This document shows, one piece after another, positions 1 to 5,682 of a stretch of 5,682 bases of DNA (the first letter of the stretch is position 1; each line of letters starts with the position of its first letter). Location of the stretch: contig JAITGW010000174.1 of assembly GCA_031280325.1 (NCBI GenBank), positions 1 through 5,682 on the forward strand, given 5' to 3'. The position numbers and the translations under genes are program-made. Under the pieces are notes generated by a model, which saw only the letters and a program-made list of their open reading frames with translations, made no database searches and had not been told where the DNA came from. This DNA is from Oscillospiraceae bacterium (GTDB lineage Bacteria > Bacillota > Clostridia > Oscillospirales > Oscillospiraceae).

Positions 1-378
1 GGCTTCATCCGATGAAACTCGCCTGCCCTCCGGGAAAATTCCGATTTTCCCTCCTGCTTTCAGATATGCCAGCGACTCCTTCACGGCGTTTATGTCGCTG
101 ACAGAACGGTCAACGCGGATTGTCCCGATGGCGCGCAGAAACGGTCCGACGATCGGTATTTTATAAAGCTCTGCCTTTGCAAGAATGCGCACAGCGCCCG
201 CTTTCCCAAGCGCTGTGATCATAACAAGCGCGTCAAAATTACTCGAGTGGTTCGCGACGACAACTGCCGCGCCGGAAGGAATATTTTCCCGCCCGGAGAT
301 TTTAAGGCGCAGAAAAATGTTCGTAAACACCGTTATAATCGGCCGCCAAAATCTGTAGAATTTTTCATGTCCGGTCAT
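1..378 (-). CDS. plsC: 1-acyl-sn-glycerol-3-phosphate acyltransferase (PlsC family), C-terminus cut by window edge
   Basis: Expected to transfer an acyl group to the sn-2 position of lysophosphatidic acid, giving phosphatidic acid at the cytoplasmic membrane. The first 126 residues are visible by translation from the ATG at 378. Family motifs appear in order: the catalytic H-X4-D motif as NHSSNFD (residues 43-49, His44 and Asp49), the segment around KAELYKIPIVGPFLRAIG (68-85), IRVDR (87-91), and the acyl-acceptor motif FPEGRR (115-120), where the usual EGTR reads EGRR but the final Arg is kept. Family members are about 200-250 residues, so roughly the C-terminal half lies outside the window. 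The ATG is preceded by AAAGG with 6 nt spacing (385-389). The start lies inside the end of cmk (14-nt overlap), which suggests translational coupling. Substrate preference cannot be read from the sequence; other glycerolipid acyltransferases share these motifs. Confidence 0.92.
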   Translation of the reverse strand, partial: MTGHEKFYRFWRPIITVFTNIFLRLKISGRENIPSGAAVVVANHSSNFDALVMITALGKAGAVRILAKAELYKIPIVGPFLRAIGTIRVDRSVSDINAVKESLAYLKAGGKIGIFPEGRRVSSDEA

Positions 379-1057
379 TTTTTACCTTTAACCTTTCGGA
401 AATAATATCGCGCAGCTGCTCAAAGCTTGCCTCAAGACCGATCTCCGACGTGTCTACCTCGATCGCGCCTTCCGGCTTGCGCAGCGGCGCGGACGCGCGC
501 GCGCGGTCATTGTCGTCCCTGTAGTTTATGTCGCGCAGGACGCTTTCATAGGTCGTCTCAACGCCTCTTTCGCACAGCTCCGCAAAGCGCCTCTGTGCCC
601 GCACCTCCGGTGAGGCGGTCAGAAACAGCTTGACGCCGGCGTCCGGCATAATTACAGTGCCGATATCTCGTCCATCCATTACGACATCGTACTTCTTCGC
701 CATAGAACGCTGCATGTCAAGCAAAAAGCTCCTCACTGCGGGATGCGCGGAAACGTCAGAGGCGTAAACGCTCGCCGTTGGCGAGCGGATTTTGTCCGTA
801 ACATCCTCCCCGTTTAATATTACGCGCTGACCCCCGTACGCGTCATGACGCATTTCGATGCTTATCTCCTCAAGCAGCGCCGTGACCTGCGCCGCGTCCT
901 TCGCGTCCGCGCCGCGCTCCAGAGCGCGCAGCCCCACCGTGCGGTAAAGCGCGCCCGTGTCAACATAGATAATCCCAAGGTGGCGCGCAAGCATTTTTGC
1001 AAGCGTACTCTTCCCCGCCCCGCTGGGCCCGTCGATTGCGATGCTGTTTGCTTCCAA
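365..1057 (-). CDS. cmk: (d)CMP kinase (cytidylate kinase)
   Basis: Cytoplasmic kinase that phosphorylates CMP and dCMP with ATP to give CDP and dCDP, recycling CMP released by phospholipid and RNA turnover. The 230-residue length fits the family (about 215-230). The P-loop is GPSGAGKST (residues 10-18), followed by the conserved VDTGALYR (32-39), DGRDIGTVIMPDA (128-140), and the lid/substrate region with RDINYRDDNDRARASAPL (175-192), all typical of bacterial Cmk. The start is a TTG at 1057, not ATG; AAGGAG sits 8 nt upstream, and the protein then begins just ahead of the P-loop strand as in homologues. It lies 19 nt after the flavoprotein stop and overlaps plsC by 14 nt, so it is almost certainly co-transcribed with both. 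A cmk-plsC pairing is common in clostridia and makes metabolic sense because phospholipid synthesis from CDP-diacylglycerol releases CMP. Confidence 0.97.
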   Translation of the reverse strand: MEANSIAIDGPSGAGKSTLAKMLARHLGIIYVDTGALYRTVGLRALERGADAKDAAQVTALLEEISIEMRHDAYGGQRVILNGEDVTDKIRSPTASVYASDVSAHPAVRSFLLDMQRSMAKKYDVVMDGRDIGTVIMPDAGVKLFLTASPEVRAQRRFAELCERGVETTYESVLRDINYRDDNDRARASAPLRKPEGAIEVDTSEIGLEASFEQLRDIISERLKVKNDRT

Positions 1058-1065
1058 GTTCTGTT

Positions 1066-1071
1066 CTCCTT
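1066..1071 (-). promoter_or_regulatory. Ribosome binding site of cmk
   Basis: AAGGAG on the minus strand, 8 nt before the TTG at 1057, inside the 19-nt gap after the flavoprotein stop codon. This strong Shine-Dalgarno match decides the unusual TTG start of cmk, since no ATG or GTG at this spot gives a full-length kinase. Confidence 0.8.
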
Positions 1072-1076
1072 GTGTT

Positions 1077-2306
1077 TTACTCTTCCAGCGCGTGCCGTCC
1101 CGCGGCGTATCCCGTCGCCCACGCGATTTGCAGGTTGAAGCCTCCCGTATACGCGTCGGCGTTGATTACCTCGCCCGCAAAATGGAGATTTTTCACCAGC
1201 TTTGATTCCAGCGTCGCCGGAACCAACTCGCCGGTATTGACTCCTCCGGAGGTAATAATTGCTTCGGCGATCGGGCGCGCGCCGCTGATTTGTATCTCAA
1301 AGCTTTTCAGCAGACCGACAAGCTTCTCACGCTCGGCGCGAGTCACAGAGTTGACCTTTTCCCCCGGCGCGATCCCGGAACGCTCAATAATCACGGGAAT
1401 CATAAGGCGCGGCAGAAGCTTGTCGAGCGCGTTTCGAAAATCGCGGTTCGGGATCTGTGCGAAGTCACGCAGTATGCGCTTGTCAAGCTCGTCCGAAGTC
1501 AGCGCGGGCTTAAGATCTATGCGCGCGGCATATCGCTTCTTCCCGAATTCGCGCATGTGCGCGCTTGCCGACAGCACAAGCGGACCCGATATGCCGAAAT
1601 GGGTGAACAGCATTTCGCCGAAGTCTGAAAATATCGGCTTTTTCCCTCCGTCGGTCACATCAAGGCGTATGTTTCTGAGCGATAATCCCGTCATCGCGGC
1701 GCAGCAGGAATCATAAGCTTCCAGCGGGACGAGCGACGGTGAGGGCTGTATCACCGTGTGACCGCAGGCGCGCGCAAGGTCATACCCGTCGCCGCTTGAG
1801 CCGGTAAGCGGATATGACGCGCCGCCCGTACAAACTATCGCGGCGCGGCAGGGTATCAGCTCTCCTCCGGCGCGCACGCCCGTAACGGAGCCGTCCGAAA
1901 CCTCTATCGCGCCGGCGCGCCCGGTTTTCAGTATAACGCCGGCGCGCCTTATCTCCCTCGCAAGTGCGTTTGCAACATCGTTTGCGTCATCAGACTGAGG
2001 AAACACGCGTCCTGCCCGCTCTGTTTTCAGCGGCACGCCGATTCCCTCAAAAAACTCCATCACTCGCTCCGGAGGAAAAGCGTAAAACGAGCTTTGCAGG
2101 AATTTTGCTCCTGCGGTAACGTTTTCAAGCGCTTCCCGCGCAGAGCAGGCGTTTGTGACATTGCAGCGCCCCTTGCCCGTAATGCGCAGCTTGCGCCCAA
2201 TCCTGTCGTTGCGCTCAATCAGCGTCACGGATATCCCCCGCCGCGCCGCCGTGATTGCGGCAACCGCTCCCGCCGCGCCGCCGCCGATAACAACAGCGTC
2301 ACTCAT
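1077..2306 (-). CDS. HI0933/YhiN-family NAD(P)/FAD-dependent oxidoreductase
   Basis: Predicted cytoplasmic flavoprotein of 409 residues, the usual length for the HI0933-like family, sometimes annotated as aminoacetone oxidase family FAD-binding enzyme; the physiological substrate is not established. The N-terminal Rossmann FAD site is VVIGGGAAG (residues 5-13) with the ribose-binding acidic residue at Glu31, followed by the signature GRKLRITGKGRCNVTN (37-52). Further family hallmarks are CTGGASYPLTGSSGDGY (159-175), FTHFGISGP (234-242), and the C-terminal FAD-contacting block GEVINADAYTGGFNLQIAWATG (378-399). An open frame extends 17 residues further upstream to 2357, but the family N-terminus is short before the FAD strand, so the ATG at 2306 is chosen. 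That start overlaps the regulator stop in ATGAGTGA. The nearest SD-like string, GAGGT at 2321-2325, is 14 nt away, so initiation probably depends on coupling to the regulator. Members of this family are often found next to cmk in Bacillota, from memory. Confidence 0.9.
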   Translation of the reverse strand: MSDAVVIGGGAAGAVAAITAARRGISVTLIERNDRIGRKLRITGKGRCNVTNACSAREALENVTAGAKFLQSSFYAFPPERVMEFFEGIGVPLKTERAGRVFPQSDDANDVANALAREIRRAGVILKTGRAGAIEVSDGSVTGVRAGGELIPCRAAIVCTGGASYPLTGSSGDGYDLARACGHTVIQPSPSLVPLEAYDSCCAAMTGLSLRNIRLDVTDGGKKPIFSDFGEMLFTHFGISGPLVLSASAHMREFGKKRYAARIDLKPALTSDELDKRILRDFAQIPNRDFRNALDKLLPRLMIPVIIERSGIAPGEKVNSVTRAEREKLVGLLKSFEIQISGARPIAEAIITSGGVNTGELVPATLESKLVKNLHFAGEVINADAYTGGFNLQIAWATGYAAGRHALEE

Positions 2307-3162
2307 CGGTCTTTTTGTAAACCTCAAATTCGTCCCACAGGCGCTCAAGCCTCTCAAAGTTCGAGTAAATGTCCGCGCCGCTCCTCTCGCTTACCGCGAC
2401 GATAAGCGCGTTCATAAGACTGAGCGGGGCGACAAGCGTATCCAAAAACGAGACCATGTCGCTCCGCGCGCGGAGGACAATATCGGATGATTTCGCCACG
2501 GGCGACGACGGGCTGTCAGTGATGCCGACGACGGTCGCGCCCCACTCTCTGGCATATCGCATTGCGCGCAGCGTGCGCGTCGAATATCGCGGAAAGCTGA
2601 GCGCGAGAAGCAGATCCCCCTCGCCCATGTGTACAATCTGCTCGAAAACCTCAAGCGGTGAGGATTCGCTTACCACGCGGACATTAGCAAGCAGCAGGTT
2701 GAAGTAATACCCCATAAAGTGTGAAATCGCCGACGCGGAGCGCAGCCCGAAAATATAGATGTTTTTCGCCGATACGATTGCCGACACCGCCCGCTCGAAC
2801 TCGTCACGGTCAACAGATTCCATCGTGAGGCGTATCTGCTCAATATCCGACGAGAGTACATGAGTGAGAATGTCCCCGCTCTCAATAAGTCCCTGCGCCG
2901 CGCGTATGCGCTGAACCGCGGTAAGCCGTCCGCGCACAACGTCCGCCAGCGCCTTGCGCATCTCCGGATAGCTGCCATATCCAAGCTCCTGCGCAAAGCG
3001 CACGACGGTGGATTCGCTCACCCCGGCGGCGCACGCAAGCTTGCCCGCGGTCATGAACGCCGCCGTAGAATAGCTCTCAAGCAAAAATTTTGCGATCGCC
3101 CTCTGACTTTTTGAAAAGCCGCATTCTCCGGCGGATACAACCGATAAAATGTCCTGTTCCAT
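2299..3162 (-). CDS. MurR/RpiR family transcriptional regulator (HTH plus SIS domain)
   Basis: DNA-binding regulator of 287 residues, normal for the RpiR family, whose members usually sense phosphorylated sugars or amino sugars. The N-terminal HTH_6 domain covers about residues 1-78, with the helix-turn-helix near 37-62 (GKLACAAGVSESTVVRFAQELGYGSYPEMR contains the typical recognition helix STVVRFAQELG). The SIS domain spans about 125-255, with the strand-loop IYIFGLRSASAIS (135-147) and the second sugar-phosphate element LLALSFPRYSTRTLRA (185-200), followed by VVGITDSPSSPVAK (211-224). The ATG at 3162 has GGAAG 6 nt upstream (3169-3173). The gene has its own likely promoter and a palindrome in the leader, which suggests autoregulation. 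Its end overlaps the flavoprotein gene by 8 nt. Its effector cannot be assigned; no sugar catabolic or transport gene is visible nearby, which is unusual for the family. Confidence 0.93.
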   Translation of the reverse strand: MEQDILSVVSAGECGFSKSQRAIAKFLLESYSTAAFMTAGKLACAAGVSESTVVRFAQELGYGSYPEMRKALADVVRGRLTAVQRIRAAQGLIESGDILTHVLSSDIEQIRLTMESVDRDEFERAVSAIVSAKNIYIFGLRSASAISHFMGYYFNLLLANVRVVSESSPLEVFEQIVHMGEGDLLLALSFPRYSTRTLRAMRYAREWGATVVGITDSPSSPVAKSSDIVLRARSDMVSFLDTLVAPLSLMNALIVAVSERSGADIYSNFERLERLWDEFEVYKKTDE

Positions 3163-3195
3163 TGCTCACTTCCATAAATATAATGACCGCGATTC

Positions 3196-3212
3196 CTCGC
3201 CGCAGCGGCGAG
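3196..3212 (-). promoter_or_regulatory. Perfect 17-nt palindrome in the leader of the RpiR-family gene; candidate operator or hairpin
   Basis: CTCGCCGCTGCGGCGAG: 8-bp arms around one central base, 33 nt before the regulator start codon and about 54-70 nt after the predicted transcription start. It could be the binding site for the adjacent regulator, since RpiR proteins are dimers that bind inverted repeats and often control themselves. As RNA it would form a 7-bp GC stem with a 3-nt loop, but no T-run follows, so it does not look like an intrinsic terminator. The symmetry is seen; the role is inferred. Confidence 0.4.
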
Positions 3213-3272
3213 AGCCGGAATTTCGCAGCGTCGCGTCACCGCACCCGGCGTTGCCGTCCGCGCGGATATGAT

Positions 3273-3301
3273 ATAATACACGCTTTTGCGCGAATGTGCA
3301 A
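3273..3301 (-). promoter_or_regulatory. Sigma-A-like promoter upstream of the RpiR-family gene
   Basis: On the minus strand, TTGCAC (3296-3301) and TATTAT (3273-3278) are separated by exactly 17 nt. The -10 box matches TATAAT at 5 of 6 positions; the -35 box keeps TTG but matches only 3 of 6. The -10 box sits in a short AT-rich patch within GC-rich surroundings. Transcription would start near 3266, giving a leader of about 100 nt. It lies only about 20 nt after the rluB stop and is the only clear vegetative-type promoter I see for the regulator, flavoprotein, cmk, plsC unit. Confidence 0.55.
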
Positions 3302-3321
3302 GGAATATTTATGCGGCGCGC

Positions 3322-4035
3322 CTATGCCCCATCCGTTTTTCTCTCTTTAAGCGCGGCAAGCTCGCCCGGTGTAAGATAACGCCACGCCCCCTCCGGCAGA
3401 TCGCCAAGGCGCAGCGCGCCCTCGCGCACTCTTACAAGGCGCACAACCTCAAGTCCTGACTCGGCGCACATTTTTCGCACCTGACGGTTGCGCCCCTCAC
3501 CGATAATCACACGCAAAACGCCGCCGCCGCAATCCGTGACGCTCTTTGCCGTAACTGTATGTCCGTCGTCAAGCGTTATCGGCGCGCGCAGCGCCGGCAG
3601 CGAGGCGGAAACGTCGCCGCGAACGCTCACGAGATATTCCTTTTCCACGCCGTGGGAGGGGTGCGCAAGCATATTCGCAAGCTCTCCGTCGTTTGTCAGA
3701 ATGAGCAAACCCTCTGAATCCATGTCCAGCCGCCCCACCGGAAAAACACGCGCGCCGCAGTCCGCGGCAAGCTCCGTCACGGTTTTGCGCCCTCGCACAT
3801 CGATTGCCGCGCTGATATACCCCCGCGGCTTGTTTAGAAGTATGTACACCCGTCCGGGCGGCGCGGGAATTTTTCGTCCGTCAAGCGTAATCTCATCTTT
3901 CTCTGCGTCCGCGCTGTCTCCGAGAAAGGCGACGGCTCCGTTCACGGCGACACGCCCGTCGGAAATGAGCCGTTCACACGCGCGGCGGGAACAAACGCCG
4001 CGCTCCGCCAAAATCTTTTGAAGCCGTTCTTTCAT
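3322..4035 (-). CDS. rluB: 23S rRNA pseudouridine synthase, RsuA/RluB family
   Basis: Converts a specific uridine to pseudouridine in rRNA; in Bacillota the single member of this type near dacF/ytfJ is usually RluB, acting on helix 80-93 region of 23S rRNA (position 2605 in E. coli numbering). The 237-residue protein has an N-terminal S4 RNA-binding domain (about 1-60, RLQKILAERGVCSRRACERLI), then LLNKPRGYIS (66-75), the catalytic motif GRLDMDSEGLLILTNDGEL (101-119) with nucleophile Asp104, KEYLV (132-136), and GRNRQVRKMC (181-190). The chosen start is ATG at 4035: GAGG (4045-4048) is 9 nt upstream. A GTG two codons earlier (4041) directly abuts the dacF stop and is too close to that site. 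The 6-nt gap after dacF indicates co-transcription. The exact target (RluB versus an RsuA- or RluE/F-like site) is assigned by family and context, not proven. Confidence 0.92.
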   Translation of the reverse strand: MKERLQKILAERGVCSRRACERLISDGRVAVNGAVAFLGDSADAEKDEITLDGRKIPAPPGRVYILLNKPRGYISAAIDVRGRKTVTELAADCGARVFPVGRLDMDSEGLLILTNDGELANMLAHPSHGVEKEYLVSVRGDVSASLPALRAPITLDDGHTVTAKSVTDCGGGVLRVIIGEGRNRQVRKMCAESGLEVVRLVRVREGALRLGDLPEGAWRYLTPGELAALKERKTDGA

Positions 4036-4041
4036 AAACAC

Positions 4042-5193
4042 CTACCTCAGCGGAAGCGGCGGCGCGTATTTATTCACCATGCGCCACGCGCGTTTAAGCT
4101 TCTCTCTTTCCGTGAGCGGAACGCCGGGGTCAAGCCGCACCGTCTCAGCGTATTTAAGCGTATACCGTCCCGCTAGCTCTCCGTTAATAAGCACCGCAAC
4201 CGTTCCGGCAAGCCCGCCGCGCACGACAGGCGCGTATACGAACCTTGGCGTCTCCGGAATAATATCGACTGCGTCTCCGTCCCGCACAAGAATCTCCCGC
4301 GCTCCCTCCGCCATAAGGAGCACTCGCTTTTTCGTCCCGGAGATTACCTCAGCGTACAACCTTTGCGCATTCTCTGTAATTCCAATTACGGAATACGCCG
4401 AAAAAGCCCAATCATAGAGTCTTGATTGATCTCTCCAGTCGTTCGGGTCAGAGAGCGTGACGCAGATGAGCCTCAGCTCATCGCGCTCGGCGCACGTGAC
4501 GAGCGTCCGCCCCGCACTTTTCGTATAGCCGGTCTTGCCGCCGAGCATTCCCTCATATTCCCACAGCAGACGGTTGTGGTTCTTCATGCTGCGACCCGCC
4601 GCCGTGACATATTTTGTGGACGCAATCTCAGCAAACGTATCGATTTTCATCGCGGCGGCGGCAATAAGCGCAAGATCCCGCGCGCAGGAATAATGATTCT
4701 CACCGTCAAGCCCGCTCGGGTTTTCAAAATGCGAATTTTGGCAGCCGAGCTCTTGCGCCTTTTTGTTCATCAAATCCGCAAACGCCGAAACATCCCCGGC
4801 AACGCTGCACGCGAGCGCCACCGCGGCATCGTTTCCGGATGAGAGCATGAGTCCGTACAGCAGGTCGCGCACCGTAAGCTTTTCCCCGGCCTTAAGGTAC
4901 ATTGACGAACCATCCGCCCCTGTCCACTCGGGTTTTATCGTCACGGCAACGTCCGGCAGCGTGCTTTCCAAAACCACAAGCGCCGTAAGAATTTTTGTCG
5001 TGCTCGCGATTAGCATCCTGGCGCCGGCGTTCTTTTCATACAATGCGCGCCCCGTGTCCGCGTGCAGTACAATCGCGGATTTCGCCGATATGTCCGGCGG
5101 AGCGTCCCCCGCGGCGCGCGAAAAAGTCTCCGTCAGTGTTGACGCGAGTAAAAACATGCAAATAAAAACCGGAATAATCCGTTTCAAAAACAA
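4042..5193 (-). CDS. dacF: D-alanyl-D-alanine carboxypeptidase (DacF/PBP5-like, peptidase S11)
   Basis: Penicillin-binding protein that trims the terminal D-Ala from peptidoglycan stem peptides outside the membrane, lowering cross-linking; the B. subtilis DacF acts during sporulation on spore cortex. The 383-residue protein opens with a basic and hydrophobic signal peptide (about 1-28, likely cleaved near SRAAGD). The three active-site motifs are present: S64-T-T-K67 (nucleophile Ser64), S119-G-N121, and K220-T-G222. A PBP5-type C-terminal beta domain follows from about 275. There is no hydrophobic C-terminal anchor; the tail KLKRAWRMVNKY (about 364-375) could be an amphipathic membrane-binding helix. 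The start is TTG at 5193 with AAGG 6 nt upstream; starting later would truncate the signal peptide. It lies 6 nt before rluB and about 100 nt after ytfJ. The paralogue DacB is an alternative label, but the ytfJ-rluB neighbourhood fits DacF. Confidence 0.92.
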   Translation of the reverse strand: MFLKRIIPVFICMFLLASTLTETFSRAAGDAPPDISAKSAIVLHADTGRALYEKNAGARMLIASTTKILTALVVLESTLPDVAVTIKPEWTGADGSSMYLKAGEKLTVRDLLYGLMLSSGNDAAVALACSVAGDVSAFADLMNKKAQELGCQNSHFENPSGLDGENHYSCARDLALIAAAAMKIDTFAEIASTKYVTAAGRSMKNHNRLLWEYEGMLGGKTGYTKSAGRTLVTCAERDELRLICVTLSDPNDWRDQSRLYDWAFSAYSVIGITENAQRLYAEVISGTKKRVLLMAEGAREILVRDGDAVDIIPETPRFVYAPVVRGGLAGTVAVLINGELAGRYTLKYAETVRLDPGVPLTEREKLKRAWRMVNKYAPPLPLR

Positions 5194-5199
5194 GCACCG

Positions 5200-5203
5200 C
5201 CTT
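5200..5203 (-). promoter_or_regulatory. Ribosome binding site of dacF
   Basis: AAGG (within AAGGCGG) on the minus strand, 6 nt before the TTG at 5193. It supports a TTG start that preserves the full signal peptide. A second in-frame TTG at 5187 would be 12 nt away and is less likely. Confidence 0.55.
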
Positions 5204-5219
5204 AAATCTTAATCGTGCC

Positions 5220-5249
5220 TATTATTTGAACGCATACGTATAATTATTC
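5220..5249 (-). promoter_or_regulatory. Forespore sigma (SigG/SigF)-like promoter of dacF
   Basis: On the minus strand GAATA (5245-5249), an 18-nt spacer, then AATAATA (5220-5226). Compared with the B. subtilis SigG consensus as I recall it (GHATR, N18, CATNHTA), the -35 matches fully and the -10 at 6 of 7. Read for SigF (GYWTA, N15, GGNRANAHTR), the same -35 matches 4 of 5 and the -10 lacks only the leading GG. Transcription would start about 20 nt before the dacF TTG, leaving room for the ribosome binding site. This agrees with known forespore expression of dacF. A weak sigma-A reading of the same AT-rich patch cannot be excluded. Confidence 0.45.
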
Positions 5250-5277
5250 ACACGCCCCTCGCCGCGCCGAGCGTGTG
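5249..5277 (-). terminator. Hairpin downstream of ytfJ, possible weak terminator
   Basis: Inverted repeat CACACGC (5271-5277, minus-strand reading) and GCGTGTG (5249-5255), with an inner CTCG/CGAG pair, forming about 10 bp with a 3-nt bulge and 6-nt loop. It starts 17 nt after the ytfJ stop. The sequence after it is AT-rich (AATAATTAT) but has no real T-run, so any termination would be weak. Its 3' edge touches the -35 element of the dacF promoter. Confidence 0.35.
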
Positions 5278-5294
5278 CGCGGGCAAAACGCGCT

Positions 5295-5682
5295 TTACTC
5301 GCCGTCCTCTTTGTCTTTTTGCCTGTTTCTGACGAATTCCTCGACCCTGTCGATCACATCCGGCGCCATTTCGATAAGCCTGTCAACTGTCGTCGCCGCA
5401 GGAGGCGCGACCGGAAGCATACGCACGCTCTCACCCCGCACGACGATAAACGCCACGGGAACGAGATTGATTCCCGCGCCGACGCCTCCGGCGAACGCGC
5501 CCTTTGCTGGGTCGGATTTTTTGAAGTCACCGCCTCCGGAGCCGAAGCCAAGGCTGATTTTCGACACGGGAATGAGCGTAAGCCCATCCGGCGTTGTGAC
5601 AGGCTGACCGACGACGGTGTTCGCGTCCGCCATCTCGCGTATGCGAGCCATTGCGGTGTCAACTATTTCGCTGATCGGATTT
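5295..5682 (-). CDS. ytfJ: GerW/YtfJ-family sporulation protein, N-terminus cut by window edge
   Basis: Small spore-associated protein of unknown biochemical activity; in B. subtilis GerW is made in the forespore and is needed for normal L-alanine-triggered germination. 128 residues are visible and the open frame continues to the right edge, so the ATG at 5651 is internal: the ten codons before it read NPISEIVDTA, which matches the start of the family N-terminal helix (a segment like HPI...LM.T.M..IKEM). Then follow DANTVVGQPVTTPDGLTLIPVSKISLGFGSGGGDF, the glycine-rich GGVGAGINLVPVAFIVV block, a VRMLPV strand, and a charged tail ending RNRQKDKEDGE. Probably only one to a few residues are missing. 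The ytfJ-dacF order is a familiar arrangement in spore-forming clostridia and is the best evidence that this organism sporulates. Confidence 0.93.
   Translation of the reverse strand, partial: NPISEIVDTAMARIREMADANTVVGQPVTTPDGLTLIPVSKISLGFGSGGGDFKKSDPAKGAFAGGVGAGINLVPVAFIVVRGESVRMLPVAPPAATTVDRLIEMAPDVIDRVEEFVRNRQKDKEDGE

Noticed and set aside
494..505. Alternating CG run of 12 nt, a possible Z-DNA or simple repeat
   Set aside because: It encodes Arg-Ala-Arg-Ala in a conserved part of Cmk (DNDRARASAPL) and is explained by GC-rich codon use.
997..1716. Long plus-strand open frame (239 codons) opposite the flavoprotein and cmk
   Set aside because: It is antisense to two well-supported genes, its translation is Ser/Arg-rich with no recognisable domain, and it has no promoter or ribosome binding site; GC-rich coding DNA commonly gives such mirror frames.
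2307..2357. 17-residue N-terminal extension of the flavoprotein
   Set aside because: It lies inside the regulator gene, does not resemble the family N-terminus, and the ATG at 2306 places the FAD-binding strand at the usual position.
3315..3322. GGCGCGCC palindrome at the rluB stop codon, considered as a terminator or binding site
   Set aside because: Only 8 nt with no loop or T-run, and GCGC-rich strings occur all over this window.
3488..4021. Plus-strand open frame (177 codons) opposite rluB
   Set aside because: Low-complexity Ser/Pro/Arg/Thr translation lying wholly antisense to a complete pseudouridine synthase; a shadow frame.
5258..5265. CTCGCCGC shared between the ytfJ-dacF spacer and the palindrome at 3196-3212, considered as a common operator
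   Set aside because: Only one half-site is shared exactly, and near-identical CTCGCCG strings also occur inside coding regions (for example near 771 and 5298), so chance in GC-rich DNA explains it.

Overview
The window comes from a GC-rich, endospore-forming member of the Bacillota, most likely an anaerobic Clostridia lineage. The evidence is a GerW/YtfJ-type spore protein next to a DacF-type D-Ala-D-Ala carboxypeptidase, within a gene order (ytfJ, dacF, rluB, HI0933-family flavoprotein, cmk, plsC) that I recall as common in clostridial genomes. Genus and species cannot be read from the sequence.

All seven genes lie on the minus strand, so transcription runs from the right edge to the left. 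In that order they are: ytfJ (5' end cut by the right edge); a 101-nt gap with a hairpin and a promoter-like element resembling forespore sigma factor sites; dacF (signal peptide plus SxxK, SGN and KTG motifs); rluB, which starts 6 nt after the dacF stop; a 159-nt gap with a sigma-A-like promoter and a perfect 17-nt palindrome; an RpiR/MurR-family regulator; an HI0933-family flavoprotein overlapping the regulator by 8 nt (ATGAGTGA); cmk, with a TTG start and a strong ribosome binding site; and plsC, overlapping cmk by 14 nt and running off the left edge. No stretch longer than 300 nt lacks a gene, and I see no RNA gene, mobile element, CRISPR array or convincing plus-strand gene.

The layout suggests two transcription units. 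The right-hand one (ytfJ, dacF, probably rluB) carries spore-associated functions. The left-hand one (rpiR, flavoprotein, cmk, plsC) carries nucleotide and phospholipid synthesis and appears to start at a promoter just before the regulator. There is no terminator between rluB and rpiR, so read-through is possible. The genes themselves belong to known families. The least ordinary points are the sugar-phosphate-type regulator coupled to the head of a housekeeping operon, the palindrome in its leader, and the putative forespore promoter before dacF. I found no clear sign of a previously undescribed system.
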